Shown: positions 25,141 through 34,500 of the stretch, one piece after another
How the letters are laid out: each line of letters starts with the position of its first letter
How positions within the stretch are numbered: position 1 is the first letter of the stretch
Source: a bacterium HR15
Lineage (GTDB): Bacteria > Armatimonadota > Fimbriimonadia > Fimbriimonadales > GBS-DC
Direction: 5' to 3'
Assembly (NCBI GenBank): GCA_002898555.1
Contig: BEHR01000005.1
Span: 48,081 to 112,080, forward strand
Length of the DNA stretch: 64,000 nucleotides
Notes under the pieces: generated by a model
Databases searched by the model: none
Told to the model about the DNA's origin: nothing
The model's input: the letters and a program-made list of their open reading frames with translations, nothing else
Made by a program: the position numbers and the translations under genes

Positions 25141-27893
25141 AGGGTGTCGGCAACGCGCTCCATCGCAAAGTCCAGTCTGCCTTGTGGGATGGGGAGCGCG
25201 CCGTAGACCCACTCGAGCTCGCCCAGAAACGGCTGAATTGCGAACCGTTTGAAGCCCGGCTCCAGCGGACGAATGCCCAGCAGGCAAACAGGTAGGAAAT
25301 AGAGAGGTGCGGCGCTCCATGCATGGCAGTGGCTGCGCGTGAACCAGCCAACCTCTTTGGCATGGAGGGGGTTCGACGGCTCTTGGGATGGGAAGGTCTC
25401 CCAACAAGTGGTCGCACCCATACGCACCATCAGCCCCCACCAACGACGAATCAGTTCCAAAATCGACGGACGATTGCCTGCTTGGAGCAGCGCTTCCAGC
25501 GCAAATGCCATCATGAAGGGGCTGCCGATTCGGACGAAGCCTTCGGGCGGCTGAATCAGGTACTGTTCGAAACGGGCACGATGTGCTTCCGGCACAACCC
25601 CGCAGAGGTAGGCGACCACCTGCGTCTGCTGGCTAAAGGTCGCGCTTTGCGAACCATCCGGTTTCAAGCAATCGGTGTATGCCCCTCGCTGCTCGTTCCA
25701 GAGGAAGCGATTAATCGCCTCGCGCAGCTCCTGCGCCCAGTGTCGCCATGTGAGTGCGTCTTGCGTCTCACCCAGCCACTCCGCCAACTGCGCTGTGCAA
25801 TTCCACACCTTCACCAGCCACATATTCTGATGCGCGACGACACCCGCTCCCGGAGTATCCATCGGCGCCCAGTCCAGCATGTTCCACGCTTGAATCTCCA
25901 GCAGTCCGTGCGAATTGATGTAGCGTGTGTGCAGGGTTTCGTTCTGCTGGCGGATAGCGGGATAGATGGTCTGTAGAAACTCCTTATCGCCTGTAAAAAG
26001 GTAATGCTCATAGCAGGCGATTGCCCATAGCAACGACCATGCTGTGAGGATATTCTCCCACCCGCTCGGCACCTGGCTTTCGACAAGGGGTGAATGCTTC
26101 AGCGATTCAGCGGCTAACAGCAGGCAGCGTCGTGCCAGCGTATAGTCCCCGAATCCGGCGTAGGCGAACAGGGCCTCGTTGCGAGCGTCGCCTACCCAGA
26201 AGGTCTGCTCGTAGGCGGGGCAGTCCACGAAGGTATCCTCACTGCAGAGGCGCACCGTGTAGCGCGATATCTCATAAATCGTGTTCAGCAGTGGCTCAGA
26301 ACAGGCGAACACACCGCGATGCTCATATGGATAGGTGTTCAGATAGCAGCAGAAGCGGCGCAGCAGCACAGGTTGCGGGTTGTCCTGGGGAAAGCGAATG
26401 GTAAGCGTTGCGTAGCGGAAGCCGCGCCGAACGATACTTCGGTACCGTTGCCAGCCTTGCCGCGCCACATAGCGAAAAGTGTTGTTCAGCCCGTTCGTCC
26501 ACTGCACCCGTTCAGGATGCACAGGGTCTAAATACTCAAAACCGTTGAAGTCGAGTATCGTGCCTTCAGGAGCTTCTAACTCGATCTCCACATAACCCAC
26601 TATCTCGCGCCCGAAATCGAACCAGAGTTCCAGATCGCCCGTGGTGGATGGATAGAGAATGGTCTCGTCATCCACGGCGTTCAGGCAACCCTCGGGTCGC
26701 TCGATATGGGGTCGCTCGGGCAGCGGCTGGGCGCGTGTGGTCAGCGCGAACACATTCGCCTTCGCCGTGTGCAGAGGGTCCAGGGAGTGGCGGATAGCAA
26801 CTGGCAAGTGGCGAATCGCAGAGGCGCTCTCGAGGGCGAACGCCGCCTGAAAATCGGGATGGCTCTCGCTCTCGAACGGACCCAGAATGATCCATGGATA
26901 GTCCGCGTGCTCCAGCAAAGGATTCACCAACTGCACCGCTGTTCCGGGGGGGCAATCCAGCACAGGGTAGAAGTACCAGTCGTGATACCAGCGCGAGACA
27001 TTGATGCAGAGCAAGTGGCTGCCTGGGGCGAGTTCCACCGTGGCGGCACCGTTCTGCACGGGCACCGCTTTGCCATCGACACGCACATCGCCATCGCGTA
27101 GTCCATGGTGCACGCTGCTGATGGTAACGGGCGCAGCTTGGTTCAAGCGCAACTCGGTAGCAATCAGCCCAACAAGGGTGCATGGGTTGGCAGTGAGGTC
27201 ATCTGGACGGAGGGTCGGCTTCAGGTCAAACGCCCATGCACTGGTGGGTGGGCGCACTACCCGCGCATGCATCAGCCGCTTGGGGTAAACTGGCTCACTG
27301 GTGAGGAATGGAATAGGGCGCGGATGCAATTCACCCCACGGTGCACATCCGGCGTCGCCAATCTCCACAGCCTCGTTCCATTCATAATCGTCGAAGCGCG
27401 GTTGTGTCCAGTCCCCGATCGAGCGGCGGGCATCGTAATGTTCGGCAAACCCGAGCTGGCACGACATACGCACCGTCTGGCGTTCGAATGCTGGATGAGG
27501 CACATTCAGCCAGCTCTGGTCAGAGGCGGCGATGATACGCCCGTCGCATGCCACCTGCGCGATCAGCCCTCCACGCCCTTTGCCACGCACAAAATCGTAC
27601 TGGAAAGTGGCGATCCCGTAGTGGTGGACCAGAATCGCGATGGCGTTCAGCCCCGGTTGCGCCCACTCGGTGACATCATACAGGTCGTAGTACCAGTGTC
27701 CGTGGAAGGCGCGAATGGGTCCATGCCCGATGAGGGTGCCGTTGAACCAGAGCGTATAGCGCGTATCCGCGCTCAGAGCGATTTCCACTCGCTCGAAGCG
27801 TTTGGGCAGTTCGAACTCCTTGCGCACGCACCAGTAGAAGTTGCGCGGGGCTTCTTCGCCCGGCGACCAGATCCATTTTGCCCGCCACTCCAT
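25047..27893 (-). CDS. alpha-L-rhamnosidase-like glycoside hydrolase (GH78)
   Basis: A 948-residue enzyme with the GH78 layout. N-terminal beta-sandwich domains (WRAKWIWSPGEEAPRNFYW, YTLWFNGTLIGHGP) are followed by a concanavalin-like domain and an (alpha/alpha)6 barrel. The catalytic-region motif is DTFVDCPAYEQTFWVGDARN near residue 557, where the acid residues act on terminal rhamnose. No signal peptide is visible. The stretch SAIRHLPVAIRHSL near residue 360 is encoded by heptanucleotide repeats and looks like an insertion in a loop. It probably degrades plant or bacterial rhamnosides. Confidence 0.88.
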   Translation of the reverse strand: MEWRAKWIWSPGEEAPRNFYWCVRKEFELPKRFERVEIALSADTRYTLWFNGTLIGHGPIRAFHGHWYYDLYDVTEWAQPGLNAIAILVHHYGIATFQYDFVRGKGRGGLIAQVACDGRIIAASDQSWLNVPHPAFERQTVRMSCQLGFAEHYDARRSIGDWTQPRFDDYEWNEAVEIGDAGCAPWGELHPRPIPFLTSEPVYPKRLMHARVVRPPTSAWAFDLKPTLRPDDLTANPCTLVGLIATELRLNQAAPVTISSVHHGLRDGDVRVDGKAVPVQNGAATVELAPGSHLLCINVSRWYHDWYFYPVLDCPPGTAVQLVNPLLEHADYPWIILGPFESESHPDFQAAFALESASAIRHLPVAIRHSLDPLHTAKANVFALTTRAQPLPERPHIERPEGCLNAVDDETILYPSTTGDLELWFDFGREIVGYVEIELEAPEGTILDFNGFEYLDPVHPERVQWTNGLNNTFRYVARQGWQRYRSIVRRGFRYATLTIRFPQDNPQPVLLRRFCCYLNTYPYEHRGVFACSEPLLNTIYEISRYTVRLCSEDTFVDCPAYEQTFWVGDARNEALFAYAGFGDYTLARRCLLLAAESLKHSPLVESQVPSGWENILTAWSLLWAIACYEHYLFTGDKEFLQTIYPAIRQQNETLHTRYINSHGLLEIQAWNMLDWAPMDTPGAGVVAHQNMWLVKVWNCTAQLAEWLGETQDALTWRHWAQELREAINRFLWNEQRGAYTDCLKPDGSQSATFSQQTQVVAYLCGVVPEAHRARFEQYLIQPPEGFVRIGSPFMMAFALEALLQAGNRPSILELIRRWWGLMVRMGATTCWETFPSQEPSNPLHAKEVGWFTRSHCHAWSAAPLYFLPVCLLGIRPLEPGFKRFAIQPFLGELEWVYGALPIPQGRLDFAMERVADTLQLRLTIPEGAVAVVDGKEYPPGIHNISHRG
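26785..26819 (-). repeat. heptanucleotide repeat tract inside the rhamnosidase gene
   Basis: On the minus strand the units run ATTCGCC, ACTTGCC, AGTTGCT, ATCCGCC, ACTC, nearly the same series as at the end of nadB. They are in frame and encode IRHLPVAIRHS. Confidence 0.75.
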
Positions 27894-27922
27894 AGCAGGC
27901 AGATTATACCTGTTGGGCTGAG

Positions 27923-28474
27923 TTATCGTCGTGCGCCCACACGCTGATTGAGATGGTCTTCCAGATAGACCTTGCCGTTCTGGATGGTGCTCATGAATTT
28001 GGCGAGTGTGCCTTCCAGCTGAGTGAGGATTTCGTAGGCGTACTCGTCGGCACCTCGTTCGATTTGCTGTGCTTTTTTGCGGGCGACTTCGACGATTTCG
28101 CGCGCCTGCGCTTCTGCCAGCTGATAAACCTCCGTTTGGGCGAGCATACGCTCTTGCTCGGCGCGGGCGCGCTCCAGAATCGCTTCCGCTTCCCGCCGCG
28201 CTTGATCGAGGATGCGTTGCGCCTCTTGCTGCGCCTGCTCCAGTGTCATGCGCGCCTCCATCTGCGCGCCGCCCACCAGCCGCTCCGATTCGCGCAGTAC
28301 CCGCTCCGCCTTATCCAGGTCGGAAGGCAGGTTCGCCAGAATCTGCTGCACCAGGTTCAAACATTCGCTTTTGTTCAGCCCGAACACGATGGGTCCGAAG
28401 CTTCGGCTCTTTTCGAGCAGATCATCGAGTTGTCGCAGCCATCGCCGAATGGTCAAGACATCCGTGTTGATCAT
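27923..28474 (-). CDS. coiled-coil protein linked to coaD
   Basis: A 183-residue cytoplasmic protein dominated by a long Ala/Glu/Arg coiled coil (residues ~65-150, e.g. LEQAQQEAQRILDQARREAE). It resembles the DivIVA-like or ATP-synthase-subunit-b-like proteins often encoded beside coaD and annotated as ATPase-like; no nucleotide-binding motif is present. The start at 28474 is preferred because GCGGAGGA lies upstream; an ATG at 28492 is possible. It follows coaD by 36 bp on the same strand. Confidence 0.65.
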   Translation of the reverse strand: MINTDVLTIRRWLRQLDDLLEKSRSFGPIVFGLNKSECLNLVQQILANLPSDLDKAERVLRESERLVGGAQMEARMTLEQAQQEAQRILDQARREAEAILERARAEQERMLAQTEVYQLAEAQAREIVEVARKKAQQIERGADEYAYEILTQLEGTLAKFMSTIQNGKVYLEDHLNQRVGARR

Positions 28475-28510
28475 CGCCCAGTCCTCCGCCACCCTTTAGG
28501 GGTTCGCCCT

Positions 28511-29035
28511 TTATCTATTTTCTCCTGCCGTGGGCACGGCGAATTTTTGTTGCAGGCGGCGATGCACATTAGGGGGTACCAGCTGGCTCACATCACCCCC
28601 CAGCCGTGCCACCTCTTTCACTATCGATGACGACAGGAAAGCGTACTGCTGATGGGTCATCAAAAAGCAGGTGTCCACTGCGGGGGCGAGTTGATGATTC
28701 ATGCTCGCCATCTGAAACTCATATTCGAAGTCCGACACCGCACGCAACCCACGCACGATAGCGCACGCGCCCACCTCCTGCGCAAAACGTGCCAGCAGTC
28801 CCTCCAGTGGCATCACGCGCACATTCGGCATGGAGCGGCAACATTCCTGCATCATCTCCACACGCTCCTGCAAGCTGAAGAGGGGCTTCTTTTCGGCGTT
28901 GACCGCGACGGCGACAATCAGCTCATCAAACAGTCGCGCCGCTCGCGCGATCACATCCACATGCCCCATCGTTGGTGGGTCGAAACTGCCCGGATAGACT
29001 GCTCGACGCACCGCTTTGCCCAGGTTCGCCATCAC
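28511..29035 (-). CDS. coaD: phosphopantetheine adenylyltransferase
   Basis: A 174-residue enzyme that transfers AMP from ATP to 4'-phosphopantetheine, the penultimate step of coenzyme A synthesis. It has the nucleotidyltransferase motif YPGSFDPPTMGH at the N-terminus, the substrate-binding IVRGLRAVSDFEYEFQMA and the C-terminal FLSSSIVKEVA signature. The length is slightly longer than usual because of a short N-terminal extension. It probably forms an operon with the downstream coiled-coil gene. Confidence 0.95.
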   Translation of the reverse strand: MMANLGKAVRRAVYPGSFDPPTMGHVDVIARAARLFDELIVAVAVNAEKKPLFSLQERVEMMQECCRSMPNVRVMPLEGLLARFAQEVGACAIVRGLRAVSDFEYEFQMASMNHQLAPAVDTCFLMTHQQYAFLSSSIVKEVARLGGDVSQLVPPNVHRRLQQKFAVPTAGENR

Positions 29036-29131
29036 CCAGAGTGTACCCCATCCCTCCGAAAAAAATCCCGCAAATTCCCCCGAAAAACCCCAGATTCCCC
29101 CTCGAAAAGGGGCAAATTCCCCCCTTGGCCC

Positions 29132-29161
29132 TTGACAAAGGCGTCATGGATGTGCCATAAT
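29132..29161 (+). promoter_or_regulatory. promoter of the candidate RNA gene
   Basis: TTGACA (29132-29137), an 18-bp spacer and CATAAT (29156-29161). Transcription would start near 29168, directly before the structured region. Confidence 0.6.
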
Positions 29162-29167
29162 AGAGAT

Positions 29168-29494
29168 GGTCATTGGGGAAACCTGGTGACTCCAGCCCGA
29201 GCTGAGGCAGGTGTCCCTGCGGTGGGGAGCCTTGCAAGGAAGTATCCCGCGCCGGTTGCGCCGGCGATCGGCAAAGGATACGGACCAAGCAAGGAGTAAC
29301 GTGCCAAAGCCTGTGCCCCAGCATAAGGCAAGGCGCGGGCAGCCGATAGGAACCGCTTGAAGCAGACTGCTCACTCGCGGAGTGGCGGTAGCCTCTGGAT
29401 CGGCAGCAATGTCGGTCGAGGCGCCGAGCCCTCAGGGCGGTGGTTTGCAGAGCGGAACCGAAAAGGGCAGACCGCTCGGCTCGGGCATTTTTTT
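29168..29494 (+). ncRNA. candidate structured non-coding RNA, family unidentified
   Basis: No open frame with a ribosome-binding site is visible. The 5' segment 29195-29206 (GCCCGAGCTGAG) pairs over 12 bp with 29475-29486 (CTCGGCTCGGGC), closing a domain of ~290 nt that ends in a run of seven T. Inside, GCAGG/CCTGC, GTATCC/GGATAC enclosing GCCGG/CCGGC, GCCTC/GAGGC and GCCCT/AGGGC could all form helices. A promoter precedes it. Hallmarks of RNase P, tmRNA, SRP RNA and the riboswitches I know were sought and not found. It lies between coaD and pstB. Confidence 0.55.
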
Positions 29495-29548
29495 GTTTCT
29501 ATACTGTAGCCTACCTCACATCTTTATATGCCGCCTTCTTGGGGTTGT

Positions 29549-29570
29549 CTTAACCTCTTCTTAACACCTA
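29549..29570 (+). promoter_or_regulatory. PHO-box-like tandem repeat upstream of pstB
   Basis: TCTTAACCTCT and TCTTAACACCT are tandem copies with an 11-bp period, matching the TTAACA-type direct repeats bound by PhoP/PhoB-family regulators. They lie ~50 bp before pstB. Confidence 0.55.
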
Positions 29571-29620
29571 TCGGGTATCTTCTTTGGGTGGTGGATAGAG
29601 TCGGTGTAGAGCTGTTGTCA

Positions 29621-30400
29621 ATGGAGCATGAGGCAACGCCAGAGCCGCCTGCACGGATTATTACGCGGGGGCTCAATGTCTACTATGGCAGCTTCCACGC
29701 TCTCAAAAATGTAGATATCGAAATCAAAACCAACAGCATCACTGCCCTGATAGGTCCCTCAGGCTGTGGTAAAAGTACCTTCCTGCGCTGTCTCAACCGT
29801 ATGAACGATCTGATTGAAGGGGCGCGGATCACGGGCGAGGTCCTTCTGGACGGCAAGAACATCTACGATCCCGATGTGGATGTGGTTGACCTGCGTAAGC
29901 GGGTGGGCATGGTGTTCCAGAAACCGAACCCCTTCCCGATGAGCATCTACGATAATGTTGCCTACGGACCACGCATGCATGGCATTCGGGACCGGCGCGT
30001 GCTGGATGAGATTGTGGAGCAGAGCCTGAAGCGTGCTGCCCTCTGGAACGAGGTGAAAGACAAACTGCGCCAGTCAGGACTCGCGCTTTCGGGCGGGCAG
30101 CAGCAGCGGCTTTGCATCGCGCGTGTGTTGGCGGTGAACCCTGAAGTGATTCTGATGGACGAGCCGACTTCCGCTCTGGACCCTACTGCCACCTTTTACA
30201 TCGAAGAGCTGCTCACCGAACTCAAATCGGACTACACCATCGTCATCGTCACACACGGCATGCAGCAAGCTGCACGAATCTCGGACTACACGGGCTTCTT
30301 CCTAAACGGCGTCTTGCACGAGTTCAACACCACCGAGAAAATCTTTACCGTGCCCGATAAGCGCGAGACCGAGGACTACATCCGCGGGCGGTTCGGATAG
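29621..30400 (+). CDS. pstB: phosphate ABC transporter ATP-binding protein
   Basis: A 259-residue ATPase energising high-affinity phosphate import. The Walker A motif is GPSGCGKST (residues 45-53), then [21 protein letters not shown] (PstB-specific), the signature [16 protein letters not shown], Walker [14 protein letters not shown] and the H-loop THGM. The ATG at 29621 gives the usual PstB length; upstream GTG and TTG codons would add hydrophobic residues unlike the family. pstS, pstC and pstA are not adjacent, which is unusual. Phosphate control is suggested by the tandem repeat upstream. Confidence 0.94.
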   Translation: MEHEATPEPPARIITRGLNVYYGSFHALKNVDIEIKTNSITALIGPSGCGKSTFLRCLNRMNDLIEGARITGEVLLDGKNIYDPDVDVVDLRKRVGMVFQKPNPFPMSIYDNVAYGPRMHGIRDRRVLDEIVEQSLKRAALWNEVKDKLRQSGLALSGGQQQRLCIARVLAVNPEVILMDEPTSALDPTATFYIEELLTELKSDYTIVIVTHGMQQAARISDYTGFFLNGVLHEFNTTEKIFTVPDKRETEDYIRGRFG

Positions 30401-30404
30401 CCTA

Positions 30405-30426
30405 TTGATTACCTTTTGATTACCTT
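30405..30426. promoter_or_regulatory. perfect 11-bp tandem repeat TTGATTACCTT x2
   Basis: Two identical 11-bp units directly abut just after pstB. The TTACC cores spaced by one helical turn resemble the arrangement upstream of pstB, so this may be a second PhoP-like site serving the anti-sigma-like gene. Confidence 0.45.
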
Positions 30427-30585
30427 CAACTGGCTGCAAATCTACATATGCCAGTCTCACCCACACCAAGAAGTGCGTGGATTTGGGTGCGAGGGAATCG
30501 TTTCCGAAGAAGGTGTTCGGGGCACGAATGCGGTACATGTAAAGAGGAGCGTCGTCTAAGAACTATCGAGGTGAGAGCGGAGGCG

Positions 30586-31479
30586 ATGAAACCGATCTGT
30601 GCAGACTGGGAAGAGCGGTTGAGTTTATATGTGGACGGTTTGCTGAACCCGTTCGACGAGAACGCGGTGGCGGCGCATCTATCGCGTTGTGAGGCATGTC
30701 GGGAGGCGGTAATGCTTTGGCGCGAGGTGGGTCAGAGCATTCGACGCCTGCCGCGTGAACTACCACCTGCCGATTTGCGGGCGCGCATCTTTGCGGGCAC
30801 GACGCGCAAACCCAGTTTCGTGCAGCGATTGCGTCTGGGCTGGTGGCAGCTGGCGCCTGCGCTGGGGGTGGGGCTGTTCTTAGCATGGTGGACGCTACCC
30901 CGTTCGTCCTCGGTGCCGACGCCTGTTGCTACTCAACCTGCACCCACTTCGTTCCATGTGTCCACTCCGTATAGTGGGCCCGATTCATCTGGCTCATCGA
31001 GTCCGTCCGAGAGGCTTCCTGCTGAAATGCTCCCTGCCGATTCGGATACGCGCGTGGTGATTGTGGTACAACCGGCTTCCTCACCACGCTGGCGTGAGCC
31101 GTCGCCACGCTGGGTCGTCAGCACGCGCGCACCAGCCCCTCAGGCTGTTTCGCATCCCAGCGAGTCAGCCGTATTGCCCACCCCGCAGAAAATCGCTCTC
31201 ACGAGCAGCCAACCCCCTACCCCACCGCTCCTTACGGAGGTAGCAGACCTGCCCGTCCAAACAGAAGCGACCACCACCGAGACCGCTTCTAATCCACCTG
31301 AGCAGCTGAGTGCAACGAACAGTCCATTGAACAGCAGCGAACCCACTGCCTTGACCCAATGGTCGGAACAGTTCCATCGACAGCTGCGACAAGAGAACCG
31401 TATGCGTTTGAGGCAAGTGGTGCGCGGTCCGCATGATTTGCGATTCTTCGTGCCCATTTTTTCATGGAATATCAAGTAG
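30586..31479 (+). CDS. putative anti-sigma factor with zinc-finger N-terminus
   Basis: A 297-residue protein. Residues 1-45 (CADWEERLSLYVDGLLNPFD and AAHLSRCEACREAV) have the H-x3-C-x2-C pattern of zf-HC2 anti-sigma factors. A single transmembrane segment (WWQLAPALGVGLFLAWWTL) lies near residue 92. The remaining ~190 residues are Pro/Ser/Thr-rich and extracytoplasmic. It probably holds an ECF sigma factor at the membrane, but no sigma gene of that class is nearby. The ATG at 30586 follows a GCGGAGGCG site. A large surface protein is encoded 70 bp downstream. Confidence 0.65.
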   Translation: MKPICADWEERLSLYVDGLLNPFDENAVAAHLSRCEACREAVMLWREVGQSIRRLPRELPPADLRARIFAGTTRKPSFVQRLRLGWWQLAPALGVGLFLAWWTLPRSSSVPTPVATQPAPTSFHVSTPYSGPDSSGSSSPSERLPAEMLPADSDTRVVIVVQPASSPRWREPSPRWVVSTRAPAPQAVSHPSESAVLPTPQKIALTSSQPPTPPLLTEVADLPVQTEATTTETASNPPEQLSATNSPLNSSEPTALTQWSEQFHRQLRQENRMRLRQVVRGPHDLRFFVPIFSWNIK

Positions 31480-31549
31480 TTTGTCGGTAGTTTGTCGAGC
31501 CTATCCGGCGGTCGGAACCACTTGACTGCCTAAAAGGAAGTGAGGCTGC

Positions 31550-34500
31550 GTGTTTAAAGGGTGGTGGCTTGGTGCTGTACTGATAGGGCTTGCGCCGCGG
31601 ATATGGGCGCAGGATATCCCTGGACACCTGCTGCCCCTTAGTGGAGTGGCAGGCAACACTTCCTTTTCCGATGTGAAGGCCTCTGCGCCCGCCGCGTCTT
31701 CTCTTGTTGGTCAGCCCGCTGCAGACCTGCTGCCGGGCAATGGCACCCGTGGCGGCTACCTGTTGCGCTACGCGCCTGTCGTCCCGAACTCCGAAAGCGT
31801 GTATGTAGACGGCAAACGCCTGACGCGCGGTGCCGACTATTGGATCGATTACAATAGTGGTAGCCTCGCCTTCGCCGCGCCTGTCCGTCGCCTCTCCTCG
31901 ATTCAGGTCTACTACCGATATAACCCGCAAGGGCAACGCGGAGAGCCGGTCAGCGCGCTGCCCATTTTTGCCCTTTCGCTGGGGCAAAGCAGCTTGAGCG
32001 TGTTGTTCGCGCCCGATAGGGCAGAGACCGCCCCAAACGGAACCGCCTATCGCCTCAGTGCATACGGACTGCAGAACGCTTTACGCTTCGGCAATAGCAC
32101 CTCGCTGGAGGGCTACTTCTTCGTCCACCTGCGCCAGAAGATGGCGAATGATGACCCGCTAAACCGTGCGCCAAGCCCACCTTCCCCGACAGAACCCTCT
32201 TCCGAACAGAGCCAGTTCATCTATCAAACCCTTCAGATGCAGACAGGCGGGCTGCGTCTCAAAGCCACCTATCAGGACATCGGGCGCGGGTTCAGCGCAC
32301 AGAAAACGCTGGGCATCCGCCCTGGACTCGACGCGAACCAGCTGCAACTTTGGGAGAAGCAAAAAGGGCTTAAGCGATTGGACTATACCGTTGGGCTTTC
32401 GCTCTTTCGTGATGCAGGTGTGGAACTGACCCACCTGCGTATCCATGATGGCAAAAGCGATATTGTGCAGCGCGCCCTGAGGTTCCAAAGCCACTGGCTG
32501 AATCTGCAGTGGAGTCGGCGCGAGCCCGGAATGGAGTTTGAACGCTATAAAGACCTTGCCGACCCCGAGGCACCCCACTGGCAACGCGAACGGGGCATCA
32601 CACGCGAGAGCTTGAGCGGCAGCCTGCAACTTGCTCCCAATCACACCTTTAACTTCGTCGGTCTGACCCTGACCGAAGGCACTGGGCGCATCGAGCGCAT
32701 CCTCTATGGGCTGGACCTGCCTTGGCTTAAGGTGAATCGGCTGGAGCAGGACATCGGCACAGATTTCAAACGGTTTGGCGACCTGGGCGACGCCGAGAAA
32801 GGGGAGTGGGCACGCGAGGCAGGGCTGAAACGCGAAGTCACCACCGTCCAGCTCATTCCCCAGGGGCTGCAAAAACTTTCTTTTTCCGAGACGAATATCC
32901 GCTCCGCTACAGGCGAAATGGAGTGGCAGCGCCTAAAAGTGCAAACCGCCACCGTCAAGGTAGAGCATGTCCATCGCGCGGTAGACCCCCAGTTCGGGCG
33001 TTTACAGAGCCTTGCCCCACAGGAGCTGCAGCAGATGGCACAGGAGACACGCCAGTTCCATGACCCCGCCAACACCCAGCCACTGAAACCAGAGGAGGTG
33101 CAACAATCGCTCAAGGAGGTCGGATTGGAGCGCACCTTCCAGCGTGCCGAGATTCAGCCGGCAAAAGACCTTACCCTCCAGGTCAAGCGATACGAGATTG
33201 CCGATCGGACGGGTCAAGGCAGCATCACAGGCGTTCTCTATCAGCTCAAAACACCCATGCTGCAGGTGCGCATTGCCGAGCGCGGGATTTCACCCCAATT
33301 CGGTCGCCTGCGCGACCTGGCACCCGTGGAGCAGCTCCTATTCCACAACGAGCAGGGCATCCGCCGTTCCGATTGGGATGCTGCCCTCATCACCCCGCGG
33401 CTGGGGCTGGCGGTCGCGCAAATGCACGCCCAGGCGATTGGTGCGGGGCTGCAGCGCTGGAGCGCGCGCCTGATGCATCCGCAACTCGAGCTTGCCTACA
33501 ACCGCCGTCGCGTGGATGCCGACTTTGCCCGCGCACAGGACCTGGCTGACCCCGAACGCGACCTGTTCGCTCAGCTGCGTGGATTTGACCAGCATGACTG
33601 GAGTCTGAGCTTCAAACCCGCGCGCACCCTGCAGATCGAGAGCTTCCTGTTCGACGCGAGCAACCCCCTTGAGCAGATAGGTAACCGTCGTCAGCGCACA
33701 CGCTTGGTGTGGCAGCCCATCCGCAACCTCACTTTGGGACGCCACCAAGAGGAATACCGCTCGCAACAACTTGCCAACAGCCTCTATCACGATGAGTATG
33801 AGCGTAATGACCTGCAGTATCTGCTCGGCTTCGGGACACTGAACGCCTATCAGGAACGCAGGCAGATCGGCGGCACTGTGGCGAACCCACTTTATCAGTA
33901 CACCGATTACTATCGCTTCCAGAGCCGGGCGCTGGGCGGGTTCAATTTTGCGGTGGAAGAGCGCAATACACGCGCGGTGGGCACGGTCAGCGAGCGGTTC
34001 CGCTTCTATCAGGCAGGCTACGCACTGAGCAACCGCTTGAAGCTTACCTTTGCCCATGCCGACGCGCAACGCGAGGGCGCACCCGACGAGAGCGGACAGC
34101 AAATCGGGCTGGAGTACCAGATCCGAAACGGCACGACGCTCACCTTCGCCGAATCACGCACCGCGAAAGAGGGCGCGAACGGCACGCGCACCCTCTCCGC
34201 TGGACTCACCCAGTCGGTGTGGGGCGTGCTTTCCATCGGGGGAACCTACCAAGAGTGGCGCATCGACCGCACACAGACCAAAGCACAAAGCCAAGTCGTC
34301 ATTCAGAGCGCACGCCCCTTCGATTGGCTGATGTTCAAAAATCTGCAGTTCGATTTCCGCTATGGCGCGTTAGCCGACCGCGGGCTTTGGCAACAAGAGA
34401 ACAAACACTTCACCATGCAGGCGACCGCCTTCGGACACGCGCTCAAGGGCGGCTATGTGGGCATCTATGTGCCCGGTCAAGGGCGCGCCATCGACCGCTA

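Noticed and set aside
28652..29299. 215-codon plus-strand frame across coaD and the RNA region
   Set aside because: Opposite to coaD and crossing a promoter; no recognisable protein features.
29168..29494. Assignment of the RNA candidate to RNase P RNA, tmRNA or SRP RNA
   Set aside because: The GAGGAAAGTCC core of RNase P, a tRNA-like end for tmRNA and the GGAA-loop/AGCAG motif of SRP RNA were not found in the expected arrangement.
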